This document shows positions 16,106 through 26,100 of a stretch of DNA of 64,000 nucleotides, in pieces. The notes below the pieces were generated by a model, which saw nothing but the letters and a program-made list of their open reading frames with translations, did not search any database and had not been told where the DNA came from. The position numbers and the translations under genes are program-made. Every line of letters starts with the position of its first letter. Positions within the stretch are counted from its first letter, which is position 1. This DNA is from CBDDLD01 sp965230605 (lineage in GTDB: Bacteria; Bacteroidota; Bacteroidia; Flavobacteriales; Flavobacteriaceae), in contig CBDDLD010000004.1 of the NCBI GenBank assembly GCA_965230605.1, forward strand, positions 372,001-436,000, written 5' to 3'.

Positions 16106-17161
16106 ATGATTAAAACTGATATTTTAATTATTGGCGCTGGACCTACAGGATTATTTGCTGTTTTCGAAGCCGGTTTACTTAAATTAAAATGCCATCTTAT
16201 CGATGCATTACCACAACCGGGTGGTCAATGCTCAGAGATTTATCCTAAGAAACCTATATATGATATTCCTGCATATCCGGAAATACTAGCCGGTGATTTA
16301 ACGGATAAATTATTAGAACAATGCAAACAGTTTCAACCAGGATTTACACTTGGAGAAAGAGCTGATACTATAGAAAAACAAGAAGACGGAACATTTATAG
16401 TAACAACCAATAAAGGTACTAAGCATCAGGCACCTGTAGTTGCCATTGCAGGAGGTTTAGGAAGTTTTGAACCAAGAAAACCTTTGTTAGATAACCTTTC
16501 TGATTATGAAGATCGTGGCGTTGAGTACATGATCAAAGAACCGGAATTATATCGTAATAAACGCGTTGTAATTGCCGGAGGAGGAGATTCTGCTTTAGAT
16601 TGGAGTATTTTTCTGAGTGATGTAGCATCTAGTGTTACTCTTGTACATCGACGTAATGAATTTAGAGGAGCTCTAGATTCTGTAGACAAGGTACAGGAAC
16701 TAAAGAATTTAGGAAAGATTAACCTGATTACACCAGCTGAGGTCACTGCAATTAAAGGCGAAGGTAAAGTTGAAGCTGTAGAGATCACTAAAAAAGACGA
16801 AACGCCTATAAGTATTGAAACAGATCACTTTATTCCACTTTTTGGGTTGTCACCAAAATTAGGACCCATAGCTAATTGGGGCTTAGAGATCGAAAAAAAT
16901 GCGATAAAAGTTAATAATGCATTGGACTATCAGACGAATATTCCCGGGATTTTTGCCATAGGAGATGTCAACACCTACCCCGGTAAGCTGAAACTCATTC
17001 TTTGTGGGTTTCATGAAGCAACATTAATGTGTCAGGCTGCATATAAAATTATCAATCCAGGGAAACGATATGTATTAAAATATACTACAGTGAGTGGTAT
17101 TGATGGTTTTGATGGATCTAGAAAGGAAGCCCCGAAAGCAGTAGTGAAGAAAATTGAATAA
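16106..17161 (+). CDS. Ferredoxin/flavodoxin-NADP reductase, TrxR-like (type 2)
   Basis: FAD enzyme moving electrons between NADPH and ferredoxin. It belongs to the thioredoxin-reductase-like FNR group (YumC type). The FAD-binding GAGPTGLFAVFEAG is at residues 10-23, the QPGGQCSEIYPKKPIYDIPAYP loop follows, the NADPH-binding GGGDSALDW is near residue 155, and IPGIFAIGDVNTYPGKLKLI is the second FAD contact. It lacks the CxxC disulfide of thioredoxin reductase. The 351-residue length fits. Its stop overlaps the start of the ferredoxin gene by one base, so the partner is encoded next door. Confidence 0.9.
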   Translation: MIKTDILIIGAGPTGLFAVFEAGLLKLKCHLIDALPQPGGQCSEIYPKKPIYDIPAYPEILAGDLTDKLLEQCKQFQPGFTLGERADTIEKQEDGTFIVTTNKGTKHQAPVVAIAGGLGSFEPRKPLLDNLSDYEDRGVEYMIKEPELYRNKRVVIAGGGDSALDWSIFLSDVASSVTLVHRRNEFRGALDSVDKVQELKNLGKINLITPAEVTAIKGEGKVEAVEITKKDETPISIETDHFIPLFGLSPKLGPIANWGLEIEKNAIKVNNALDYQTNIPGIFAIGDVNTYPGKLKLILCGFHEATLMCQAAYKIINPGKRYVLKYTTVSGIDGFDGSRKEAPKAVVKKIE

Positions 17162-17493
17162 TGGAGCAAGATATCACGATTACCATAACGGATAGAGAAG
17201 GTGTTACTCATAAAATAGAAGCACCAACAGATATGGCCATGAATCTTATGGAAGTAGTTCGTTCATACGAGTTAGCTCCGGAAGGGACTATTGGTGTATG
17301 CGGAGGGATGGCTATGTGTGCATCATGCCAATGTTATGTGAAATCTGATCATGAACTACCGGAAATGCAGGATGATGAGGAAGCGATGTTGTCTGAGGCA
17401 TTTTACGTTCAACCTAATAGCCGTTTAGGCTGTCAAATACATATTACCCCAGAACTTGAAGGCTTAGAGGTAGAATTAGCTCCGGAGAGTTGA
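17161..17493 (+). CDS. 2Fe-2S ferredoxin (adrenodoxin type)
   Basis: Small electron carrier of 110 residues. The cluster ligands fit the C-x5-C-x2-C-x34-C pattern (Cys47, Cys53, Cys56, Cys91), and an extra Cys58 lies next to the third ligand. The acidic stretch MQDDEEAMLSEA resembles the partner-binding helix of vertebrate-type ferredoxins. It overlaps the reductase stop codon by one base, so it is almost certainly that enzyme's electron partner, expressed from the CRP-type promoter. Confidence 0.93.
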   Translation: MEQDITITITDREGVTHKIEAPTDMAMNLMEVVRSYELAPEGTIGVCGGMAMCASCQCYVKSDHELPEMQDDEEAMLSEAFYVQPNSRLGCQIHITPELEGLEVELAPES

Positions 17494-17531
17494 TTCCTAA
17501 GCCGAACAAGATTAGTTATAGAAAACACAAA

Positions 17532-18428
17532 CTAATTCGTTCTATATCGTAACAGCTCTACAGGGCCTTCCAATAATACACGAACAATTTTTAGAGTACC
17601 ATCGTCATTGGTGGCAATTTGCCATTTTATTAATGAAATAGTGCCGTTTTCTATTTCTATTCCTGTAATACTTCTGGGATGCACACAGCTACCGTCATTA
17701 AAGAAGGCAATATCACCGGGTTCCGGGAAACGTGGTCTGTGTGTATGACCGGCAATTGTGATCAAATTGTCGTTTTCGGCAATCCACTTTTTTGTTCTGC
17801 GTTCTACTTTAATAAGTTCTTTATAATTTTTTGCAGGGCTAGTAGGGTCGGCTATTCCCATGACGTTAAGAGGTTTCCAAAGGATTCTAACCAAAAAACG
17901 ACTCCATTTCCAAAAAAGATAATTCCACCAATCTGCTTGATGCCCATGAAGTAAAAATAATTCCTGCCCTGTGTCAGAATGCTTAAGAACGATCCCTTCA
18001 TGGTATATGATATCGCAAAACAAATCTCTGTCCTCACCAGTTTTAGGATCAAAATAGGTGTTCAAATGTTTGTCTACATAACTTTGGTTTCTGTATACCA
18101 TATCATGATTTCCCCAAATCATATGTAAGCGCTCCTCATCATGAAATTGCTTCATCAACATGTACACATTCTTATGGGCATGTAAGATAGATTCAAAAGA
18201 TATGTTTTCCCATAATTCATCACCATCACCTAGTTCACAATACTGAAAGCCTTCATTATAATAGTGTTTAAGGGCATGGAAATAGATATTTCTATTATTA
18301 GCAAAGTCATCGGCAAAACTATTATCGCCACGGTGGCAATCACTAAATAGAATAAATTTTGAAGTATCGTCAAAAGAAACGCGTTTAGCATTTTTATAAG
18401 CATTATCTAGACGATGTTTTGAAGACAT
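17532..18428 (-). CDS. Metallophosphoesterase
   Basis: Calcineurin-like phosphoesterase of 298 residues. Metal-binding motifs are all present: FSDCHRGD (residues 28-35, with an unusual Cys in the usual DxH), ELGDGDELWE (GDxxD-like), IWGNHDM (GNHD), LHGHQADW, and AGHTHRPRFPE (GHxH). It has no signal peptide, so it is probably cytosolic. The substrate is not known, although similar proteins are related to the LpxH group. The gene stands alone and converges with the ferredoxin gene. Confidence 0.85.
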   Translation of the reverse strand: MSSKHRLDNAYKNAKRVSFDDTSKFILFSDCHRGDNSFADDFANNRNIYFHALKHYYNEGFQYCELGDGDELWENISFESILHAHKNVYMLMKQFHDEERLHMIWGNHDMVYRNQSYVDKHLNTYFDPKTGEDRDLFCDIIYHEGIVLKHSDTGQELFLLHGHQADWWNYLFWKWSRFLVRILWKPLNVMGIADPTSPAKNYKELIKVERRTKKWIAENDNLITIAGHTHRPRFPEPGDIAFFNDGSCVHPRSITGIEIENGTISLIKWQIATNDDGTLKIVRVLLEGPVELLRYRTN

Positions 18429-18493
18429 AAGGCTAAGTTAAACAATTATTTATGTTAGTAAGATATTGGATTAGCATAACCTGAAATAAAAAA

Positions 18494-18513
18494 GCCTCAC
18501 AATTTTGTGAGGC
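18494..18513 (-). terminator. Terminator of the acyl-CoA dehydrogenase gene
   Basis: GCCTCACAA and TTGTGAGGC form a 9-bp stem, with A runs before and T runs after, so it can work on both strands. It lies 20 bases after the stop of the minus-strand dehydrogenase gene. Confidence 0.75.
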
Positions 18514-18534
18514 TTTTATGTAAACAAGATGTAA

Positions 18535-19713
18535 TTATTTAAATGCGTTATGTCCTGTAATGTCTAATCCTGTGATAAGGAGATGAATATCATGCGTACC
18601 TTCATAAGTGATCACACTTTCCAAGTTCATCATATGGCGCATTATGCTATATTCTCCAGTAATTCCCATACCACCAAGAATTTGTCTTGCTTCTCTGGCA
18701 ATTTTAATAGCCATATCTACATTATTCCTTTTGGCCATGGAGATCTGAGCTGAGCTGGCTCTGTTTTCATTTTTTAATTGCCCAAGACGGAATGCTAATA
18801 ATTGTGCTTTAGTGATTTCAGTAATCATTTCAGCAAGTTTCTTTTGTTGTAATTGGAAAGCAGCAATTGGTTTCCCAAACTGTATGCGTTCTTTGGCATA
18901 TCTCAAAGCCGTATCATAACAATCCATTGCGGCACCTATAGCTCCCCATGCAATACCATATCTTGCAGAGTCTAAACAACCTAAAGGCGCACCTAATCCA
19001 GATTTATTAGGTAATAAATTTTCTTTAGGGACTTTAACATCCTGAAAGATTAACTCTCCGGTTGCACTGGCACGAAGTGACCATTTGTTGTGAGTTTCAG
19101 GCGTAGAAAAACCTTCCATCCCACGCTCTACTACAAGACCATGAATTCTACCTTCTTCATTCTTTGCCCATACTACAGCGATATCACAGAAAGGAGAATT
19201 ACTTATCCAAAGTTTAGCACCATTTAGTAAATAATGATCGCCCATATCTTTGTAATTTGTAACCATGCCTCCCGGGTTACTACCATGATCCGGCTCAGTT
19301 AAGCCAAAAGACCCCATCCACTCACCAGAGGCAAGTTTAGGTAAATATTTTTGACGTTGTTCTTCGGTTCCGTATTTCCAAATAGGATACATAACTAAAG
19401 AAGATTGTACAGATGCTGTGCTTCTTACTCCCGAATCACCACGTTCTATTTCTTGCATTATTAAACCATAACTTATCTGATCTAAGCCTGCACCACCATA
19501 TTCTTCTGGAATGTATGGACCAAAGGCACCAATCTCTGCTAAGCCTCCTATAATTTGCTTTGGGAACTCTGCTTTTTGAGCGTATTCTTCTATGATTGGT
19601 GAGATGTCTCGTTTTACCCATTCTCTTGCAGCATCTCTTACGAGTTTATGCTCATCAGTAAATAAATCATCAAGATTATAATAGTCTGGAGCTTCAAATA
19701 AATCTGGTTTCAT
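18535..19713 (-). CDS. Acyl-CoA dehydrogenase, glutaryl-CoA dehydrogenase-like
   Basis: FAD-dependent acyl-CoA dehydrogenase (392 residues). Features are FGLTEPDHGSNPGGM (FAD/substrate loop, near residue 132), KLWISNSPFCDIAVVWAK, the C-terminal ARQILGGMGITGEYSIMRHM and the catalytic base Glu371 in TYEGTHDIHLLI. The position of this Glu and the overall sequence resemble glutaryl-CoA dehydrogenase, which oxidises and decarboxylates glutaryl-CoA in lysine and tryptophan breakdown. Whether this enzyme decarboxylates is not decided by sequence. It is a single gene with its own terminator. Confidence 0.88.
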   Translation of the reverse strand: MKPDLFEAPDYYNLDDLFTDEHKLVRDAAREWVKRDISPIIEEYAQKAEFPKQIIGGLAEIGAFGPYIPEEYGGAGLDQISYGLIMQEIERGDSGVRSTASVQSSLVMYPIWKYGTEEQRQKYLPKLASGEWMGSFGLTEPDHGSNPGGMVTNYKDMGDHYLLNGAKLWISNSPFCDIAVVWAKNEEGRIHGLVVERGMEGFSTPETHNKWSLRASATGELIFQDVKVPKENLLPNKSGLGAPLGCLDSARYGIAWGAIGAAMDCYDTALRYAKERIQFGKPIAAFQLQQKKLAEMITEITKAQLLAFRLGQLKNENRASSAQISMAKRNNVDMAIKIAREARQILGGMGITGEYSIMRHMMNLESVITYEGTHDIHLLITGLDITGHNAFK

Positions 19714-19772
19714 TTGGTTGAATATTTATTGAGGCAAAAGTAACGAAAACGATTGCATTGCCCAATATCTAA

Positions 19773-20489
19773 TTACATTTTCAAATAAAAATCTTTAGTC
19801 AAATTCACATAAGCTTCAGTATATTCATGTCTACTAGTTTCGATCACCATAGTAGCACAGTATAGATCTTCTTTTGTTCTTGAGAACTCCATAAAACTTC
19901 GTTTAATTTCAGCTTCCGGATGCCCTTTTATATGCAGTATTTTATGAGGGTGCAACTGGACTTGAGCTGCCATTTTTACAAATGCTTCTTCCTCTTTATA
20001 CGGAATTACAACGTTAAAACGGCCATTAGCAGTGAGTAGATGTGATACACAGTATATAAGATGATCAAAGGGCATTGCATCATTAAATCTTGCTATATCT
20101 CTAGACGCGCTTTTAGTCTTATAATCTTCAGAATAAAAAGGTGGGTTACATACAATAAGATCGTACGTGTCATCTATTTCTTCTGTGAATTCTTGTAAAT
20201 CGGCATGATAACAAAACAGGCGATCATTCCATATAGAGTTTTCAAAATTTTCTGTACACTGCTCGTAGGCATTATTATCTATTTCCAAAGCATCTATAAG
20301 ATGAGCATTGCTTCTTTGGGCTAGCATAAGCGATAATACTCCGGTTCCGGCACCTATATCTAAAATAGACTCAGGTTGGTGTTCTAAAGAAGTCCAAGCG
20401 CCAAGAATAACGCTATCTGTGCCAATCTTCATGGCGCAGCGATCTTGATGAATCGTGAATTCCTTAAACTTGAATGGTTGGTCAGACAT
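19773..20489 (-). CDS. trmN6: tRNA1(Val) (adenine37-N6)-methyltransferase
   Basis: SAM-dependent N6-adenine methyltransferase of the YfiC/TrmN6 family. FTIHQDRCAMKIGTDSVILGAW (residues 11-32) is the typical N-terminal signature, ILDIGAGTGVLSLMLAQR binds SAM, and LIVCNPPFYSED carries the NPPF/Y catalytic motif. At 238 residues it has normal length. It follows rimM after 2 bases in the rpsP-rimM-trmN6 series, so it is probably co-transcribed with it. Confidence 0.88.
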   Translation of the reverse strand: MSDQPFKFKEFTIHQDRCAMKIGTDSVILGAWTSLEHQPESILDIGAGTGVLSLMLAQRSNAHLIDALEIDNNAYEQCTENFENSIWNDRLFCYHADLQEFTEEIDDTYDLIVCNPPFYSEDYKTKSASRDIARFNDAMPFDHLIYCVSHLLTANGRFNVVIPYKEEEAFVKMAAQVQLHPHKILHIKGHPEAEIKRSFMEFSRTKEDLYCATMVIETSRHEYTEAYVNLTKDFYLKM

Positions 20490-20491
20490 TG

Positions 20492-21016
20492 TTATAAATA
20501 GATATCGATAAGTCCTTCGGGCGTTTTTAAGACTACAGTTTGATTTTCTCTGTCTATAGCAACGATAAATTCATCATTCATAGGAATGAGAATCTCTTTT
20601 CCATCTCTGTCAATTTCAAATAAAGCTTGAGCCGTAGAATCATTAATAGATTTTATGACACCAACGTGTCCGAAAGTTTCTTCCTTAACCTTAAAGCCAA
20701 TAATTTCATGATAATAAAATTTGTTGCCTTCTAGCTTTGGTAAAAGCTCTAAGGGTAAATAGAGTTCAGCTTTCAATAATGAATCAGCATCAGATTCGTC
20801 ATCTACGTCTTCAAATTTAAGTCTTAATAAATCTGATTTATGTAGTTGAGAATGTTCTATAAAAAATGGGACAAGATTTCCTTTAAGGTCAATAAATATA
20901 GCATCTAAATTTTCATATAACTCAGGCTCATCTGTATCTAATTTGGCAAGTAATTCCCCTTTAAAGCTATATTTTTTTACAATCTTACCTAGGTAAAAAC
21001 AATCGTCCTTTTTCAT
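20492..21016 (-). CDS. rimM: Ribosome maturation factor RimM
   Basis: 16S rRNA processing factor that binds S19 during 30S assembly. The N-terminal barrel has YLGKIVKKYSFKGELLAKLDTDEPELY, and the C-terminal PRC-barrel part has KFYYHEIIGFKVKEETFGHVGVIKSI and EILIPMNDEFIVAID. At 174 residues it has normal length. It lies downstream of rpsP, the usual gene order, but with a terminator hairpin in the 65-bp gap. Confidence 0.93.
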   Translation of the reverse strand: MKKDDCFYLGKIVKKYSFKGELLAKLDTDEPELYENLDAIFIDLKGNLVPFFIEHSQLHKSDLLRLKFEDVDDESDADSLLKAELYLPLELLPKLEGNKFYYHEIIGFKVKEETFGHVGVIKSINDSTAQALFEIDRDGKEILIPMNDEFIVAIDRENQTVVLKTPEGLIDIYL

Positions 21017-21036
21017 CTGAAACTATTAAAATAAAA

Positions 21037-21060
21037 AACCCCGACGTTAGTGCCGGGGTT
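21037..21060 (-). terminator. Terminator/attenuator between rpsP and rimM
   Basis: AACCCCG and CGGGGTT form a strong 7-bp GC-rich stem with a 10-base loop. On the minus strand it is followed by six T and a T-rich tail. It lies after rpsP and before rimM, so it would let through only part of the rpsP transcription. Confidence 0.75.
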
Positions 21061-21081
21061 AAAAGTATAAAAATAAAATTT

Positions 21082-21579
21082 TTACTCTTCTTCGTTAGAA
21101 GCTACAGCATCTTCAGCAACTTCTTCTTCAACCGGAGCAGCAGCAGCTACTCTAGCTTCACTAACAGCTTTTTCAGCTTCTAATGCTTTCGCTTTAGCAT
21201 CAGCTTTCGCTTTAGAAAGGTTATCAGCTTTTGCTTGAATTTTAGAAGCTTTTTCTTCTAACCATGCATTGAATTTCTCTTCAGCTTGCTCTTCAGTAAG
21301 AGCTCCTTTTTTAACACCACCAGATAAATGCTTTTTAAGCATAGCACCTTTGTAAGATAATATTGCTCTTGCAGTATCAGTTGGTTGTGCTCCATTTTCT
21401 AACCATTTTACAGCATTATCTACATTTAAGTCAATAGTTGCAGGGTTAGTGTTTGGGTTGTAAGCACCTAATTTTTCTAGGTATTTACCATCTCTTTTAG
21501 CGCGTGAATCCGCTGCCACGATCCAGTAATAAGGTTTCCCTTTTTTACCGTGTCTTTGTAATCTGATTTTAACAGGCAT
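21082..21579 (-). CDS. rpsP: 30S ribosomal protein S16
   Basis: Ribosomal protein S16. The conserved N-terminal 80 residues include MPVKIRLQRHGKKGKPYYWIVAADSRAKRDGKYLEKLG. The protein is 165 residues, about twice the size of E. coli S16, with a C-terminal tail rich in Ala, Glu and Lys ending in acidic residues. Long S16 tails are usual in Bacteroidetes. It heads the rpsP-rimM-trmN6 cluster. Confidence 0.96.
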   Translation of the reverse strand: MPVKIRLQRHGKKGKPYYWIVAADSRAKRDGKYLEKLGAYNPNTNPATIDLNVDNAVKWLENGAQPTDTARAILSYKGAMLKKHLSGGVKKGALTEEQAEEKFNAWLEEKASKIQAKADNLSKAKADAKAKALEAEKAVSEARVAAAAPVEEEVAEDAVASNEEE

Positions 21580-21626
21580 AAAAAATTAATTAGTGAGGTT
21601 CTCGACCTCTGTTATTAATGAGGGCG

Positions 21627-21656
21627 CAAAGATAGTATATTTTTTTAATTTTCAAG
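21627..21656 (-). promoter_or_regulatory. rpsP promoter (CTTG-N18-TATCTTTG)
   Basis: On the minus strand CTTG (21656-21653) and TATCTTTG (21634-21627) are 18 bases apart. The predicted leader contains a small hairpin (GAGGT/ACCTC at 21595-21609) between the start site and the rpsP ATG. Confidence 0.55.
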
Positions 21657-21692
21657 CTATTAATATGATTTAAGCATTTTTAAAAATTATTA

Positions 21693-21700
21693 TACTTTTG
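21693..21700 (+). promoter_or_regulatory. -7 element of the TSP3-repeat lipoprotein gene
   Basis: TACTTTTG matches TAnnTTTG, 42 bases before ATG 21743 and divergent from the rpsP promoter. No -33 box is clear. Confidence 0.4.
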
Positions 21701-21742
21701 GCAATCAATATGCGTTAAATTAGACACGCACATTTATAAAGT

Positions 21743-23035
21743 ATGATGAAAAAAATTACTATACTATTTTTAGCTGTGATTACGTTGTGGGGTTGTGGCG
21801 ACGAAATTGAATTTAATTCACCTGCTTTTCAGGGTGACCGTGCAAACCAATTGTGGAGAGCTAATGGGTATAATGCAGCTATAGATGCAAATGGAATTCT
21901 AACCATTACCGGGACTAGAGGAACAGAGACAGTTATTCTTAGAGTACCATCTGTGGCAGTTGGAACCTATGTAACCGGCAACGTAAACTCTATTGAAGCA
22001 AGATACATTGACGGATTTGGAACTGTATTTTCTACAAATAACAGACCAGACCCTAGTGTTTCAATTTATCCGGAATTAGGAGAAATTGTTATAGAAGAAA
22101 TCGATGCTACTAATGGAAGGTTTACTGGGACATTCCGATTCTTAGCTTTTGATGCTTCTGGATTGAATTCAGTGGGTTACACTAATGGGATATTTTTTAA
22201 AGTACCATTACTGTCTGGGACTATTCCTGCCAATCCTTTTACTTGTGCTGATGCTGAAGCAGAGAGCGCTGTTGCATTAGCTGCACACCAAACTACTTTT
22301 GATTCTAGTGTCGAATTTGTTGATACATCAGATTTTAGTACTACGTGTACTGCATACAGAGACGCATTGCAAACACAAAGAGACTTTTGCGGCGATGTTG
22401 ATGGCAACATTCAAAGTATTATAAATGGTTTAGGTTCATGTGTTTTACCATGTAATTTATCAGAAAGAAATAGAAACAATGCGCAAGCATTATTTGAAAG
22501 CGCTACTATAGGCAATTATATAGCCTTGTGCAATCAGTATACATTTTATTTACAGCAACAAATTGTTTTCTGTGGTGATTCAGATGGTTCTATACAGGCT
22601 ACTATTGATGCGTTAAATTGCGCAGATAGTGACAATGACGGTGTAGCTGATGTCTTTGAAGATTTTAATGGTGATGGCGACCTAAGTAATGATGATATCG
22701 ATGGTGATGGAACCCCAAATTACTTAGATAATGATGATGATGGTGATGGCGTTTTAACTGCCGATGAAGCTAAAGATGTCGATGGAAATCCAATTGATAC
22801 GGATGGTGATGGCGATGTTGACTATTTAGATAATGATGATGATGGCGATGGCTTACTCACTAACTTTGAAACTGGAGATACGGATGGTGATGGTACGCCT
22901 AATCATTTAGATGCTGATGATGATGGGGACGGTATAGATACTATTAACGAAAATGCTGACCCTAATATGGATGGTGATCCAGCAGATGCTGTAGATACAG
23001 ATATGAATGGCACACCAGATTATTTGCAAGCATAA
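21743..23035 (+). CDS. Lipoprotein with DUF6252-like and calcium-binding TSP3-like repeats
   Basis: Probable surface lipoprotein of 430 residues. A lipoprotein signal ends at LWGC (Cys near residue 18), followed by GDE, which resembles the acidic export signal of flavobacterial surface lipoproteins. Residues 20-155 resemble the DUF6252 domain. Two Cys-containing repeats follow (about residues 168-230 and 236-295). The C-terminal 135 residues are Asp-rich thrombospondin type 3-like repeats (several DxDxDG units), expected to bind calcium. There is no T9SS sorting domain. Function unknown. Confidence 0.8.
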   Translation: MMKKITILFLAVITLWGCGDEIEFNSPAFQGDRANQLWRANGYNAAIDANGILTITGTRGTETVILRVPSVAVGTYVTGNVNSIEARYIDGFGTVFSTNNRPDPSVSIYPELGEIVIEEIDATNGRFTGTFRFLAFDASGLNSVGYTNGIFFKVPLLSGTIPANPFTCADAEAESAVALAAHQTTFDSSVEFVDTSDFSTTCTAYRDALQTQRDFCGDVDGNIQSIINGLGSCVLPCNLSERNRNNAQALFESATIGNYIALCNQYTFYLQQQIVFCGDSDGSIQATIDALNCADSDNDGVADVFEDFNGDGDLSNDDIDGDGTPNYLDNDDDGDGVLTADEAKDVDGNPIDTDGDGDVDYLDNDDDGDGLLTNFETGDTDGDGTPNHLDADDDGDGIDTINENADPNMDGDPADAVDTDMNGTPDYLQA

Positions 23036-23060
23036 TCACTTTTTAAAACATATTAAAAAA

Positions 23061-23086
23061 ACGCTGCCGATAAGGTGGCGTTTTTT
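23061..23086 (+). terminator. Terminator of the TSP3-repeat lipoprotein gene
   Basis: ACGCTGCC and GGTGGCGT pair with one mismatch around the loop GATAA, flanked by six A and six T. It lies about 25 bases after the stop. Confidence 0.7.
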
Positions 23087-23172
23087 GTTTACAACTGTTC
23101 ATAACTTTTGCAGCAAAAAGCCATAGTATTTCTTAATTTTAAAGTTCTGATTTTTTACATCAAAACTACTTT

Positions 23173-26100
23173 ATGTATTTAATTTTTGATACCGAAACTA
23201 CCGGTTTACCTAAGCGTTGGGATGCGCCAATTACAGATACTGATAATTGGCCTAGAGCCATACAAATCGCATGGCAACTTCATGATGCTATGGGGAACTG
23301 CCTAGAGCATAAAGATTATCTGATTCAACCTGAAGGGTTTAATATCCCCTATGATGCAGAAAAGATTCACGGGATATCTACGGAATTAGCTCAGGAACAA
23401 GGTGTGCCTTTAGCTCAAGTATTAGAAGAGTTTAATGAAGCATTATCAAAAACTAAATTTGTTGTAGGTCAGAATGTAGGCTTTGATATTAATATCATGG
23501 GTTGCGAGTTCTTCAGAGGCGATATTGCTAACCAATTGCAAGAACTACCTGTATTAGACACCTGTACCGAACATACAGCTCAACTGTGTCAAATACCCGG
23601 AGGAAGAGGTGGTAAATATAAGTTGCCAACACTAACAGAACTCCATGAGTATCTATTTAATCAACCATTTGCTGAGGCTCATAATGCCACTGCCGATGTT
23701 GAGGCGACAACACGATGCTTCTTCGAATTAATTAGACGAAAGGAATATACCAAAGAAGAGTTAGATGTAGCCCCGGAATACTTTACACAATTTAAGGAAG
23801 CTCACCCGCAAGAAGTTCAATTAATTGGGCTTAAGCACATCAATCTTAAGAGGGAAAGTGCTAAGATTAGTGAGAAGATAAAGAAATCCCAACCTCAGTT
23901 TGATAGTCCTAAAGTTTCAGAAACTGAAATTTCAGATCTAGCAACAGCAGAATTTGCACACCTTCATAACCACTCTCAATTTTCAATTCTTCAATCAACA
24001 ATTAGCATTAACGATCTAGTGAATGCAGCTGTTAGTGAAAATATGCCGGCAGTGGCATTAACGGACCATGGGAATATGATGGGTGCTTTCCATTTTGTAA
24101 AAGCAGTTTCAGATCACAATAAAAACCTAAAGGCGAAAGAGCAAGAAGCTGAAGAGAAAGGAGAACCTTTCATAGGGAAACCTATCAAACCTATTTTAGG
24201 GTGTGAATTTTTTGTATGTGAAGATCGACTAGATAAGACACGAAAAGATAATGGCTATCAAATTGTAATGCTGGCTAAAAATAAGAATGGTTACCACAAT
24301 TTGGCGAAACTGTCTTCTTCAGCATTCACTGAAGGGTTTTATTATGTGCCTAGGATAGATAAGGCCATTATCGAAAAATATAAGGAAGACATTATTGTCC
24401 TTACCGGAAATTTATATGGAGAAGTACCAAGCAAGGTTCTTAATGTAGGTGAAAAACAAGCGGAGGAAGCGCTTTTATGGTGGAAAGAACAATTTGGAGA
24501 TGATCTGTATATAGAGATCATGCGCCATAATCAGGAAGATGAAAATAGAGTGAATGAATTTCTGGTTGAGTTTTCACATAAGCATCAAGTAAAACTTATA
24601 GCAACCAATAACACTTATTATGTCAATCAGGAAAATGCCAATGCGCATGACATTCTATTATGTGTCAAGGATGGGGAGAAACAAGGCACGCCTATAGGCA
24701 GAGGAAGAGGTTATCGCTATGGTCTTCCTAATCAAGAGTACTTTTTTAAGTCTACAGAAGAGATGAAAGCACTCTTTAGAGATATACCTCAAGCCATTTT
24801 AAATATTCAGGCGTTAATAGATAAAATAGAGCCTTTTGATCTGGCAAGGGATGTACTGCTTCCTAAGTTTGATATACCGGAAGAATTTATACATGAGGAA
24901 GATGCGGTTGATGGAGGTAAACGAGGTGAGAATGCCTACTTAAAACACTTAACCTATGAAGGTGCTAAAAAGCGATACTGTGAAATCACACCTGAGATTG
25001 AAGAACGACTCGATTTTGAGCTGGATGTTATTCAGAATACAGGTTATCCGGGCTACTTCTTAATTGTCGAGGATTTTATCCGAGAGGCACGACGTATGAA
25101 TGTCTCGGTTGGACCCGGGCGTGGATCTGCTGCAGGATCAGTTGTGGCGTATTGTTTATGGATAACCAACATAGACCCCATTAAGTACGATCTACTTTTT
25201 GAGCGCTTCTTAAATCCGGATCGTATCAGTATGCCAGATATCGATATTGATTTTGATGATGAAGGACGCGGTCGTGTTATGGATTATGTAATCAATAAAT
25301 ATGGTGCCAATCAGGTAGCTCAGATTATCACTTATGGTACCATGGCCGCCAAATCATCTATACGCGATACAGCGAGAGTGCTAGACCTTCCTTTAGGTGA
25401 TGCTGATAGAATTGCTAAGTTGATTCCTAATATGTCTAAACTGAACAAGATCTTTGGAAAGGATGAAAAGGATCTTGCTAAGATGTTCAGAGCAGAAGAA
25501 TTGGATAAAGTCAATCAACTACTTAATATCTCTGAAGGGGATGATTTAGAGGCGGAAACGGTTAATCAGGCTAGGGTATTAGAAGGATCGGTGAGGAATA
25601 CTGGAATCCACGCTTGTGGTGTTATAATTACACCTGATGATATTACCAATTTTGTGCCTGTAGCTATTGCTAAAGATTCCGACTTATACGTCACCCAGTT
25701 TGATAACTCTGTTGTTGAAAGCGCGGGGCTGTTAAAAATGGATTTCCTAGGTCTTAAAACACTCACTCTTATTAAGGATACTGTGAAGATCGTAAAAGCA
25801 AAGCACGGTGTGGAATTAGACCCTGAAAGCTTCCCGTTGGATGATGAGAAAACATACGAACTCTTTCAAAGGGGAGAGACTGTTGGGATATTCCAATACG
25901 AATCTCCGGGTATGCAGAAGCATATGAAAGATCTTAAACCTACAGTGTTTGATGATCTTATTGCTATGAATGCGCTATACCGTCCTGGGCCAATGGAATA
26001 TATTCCGAGCTTTATTCGGCGTAAGCATGGTACAGAGGAGATTGTTTATGACCTTCCGGAAATGGAAGAATACCTCAAGGAAACCTATGGTATTACGGTG

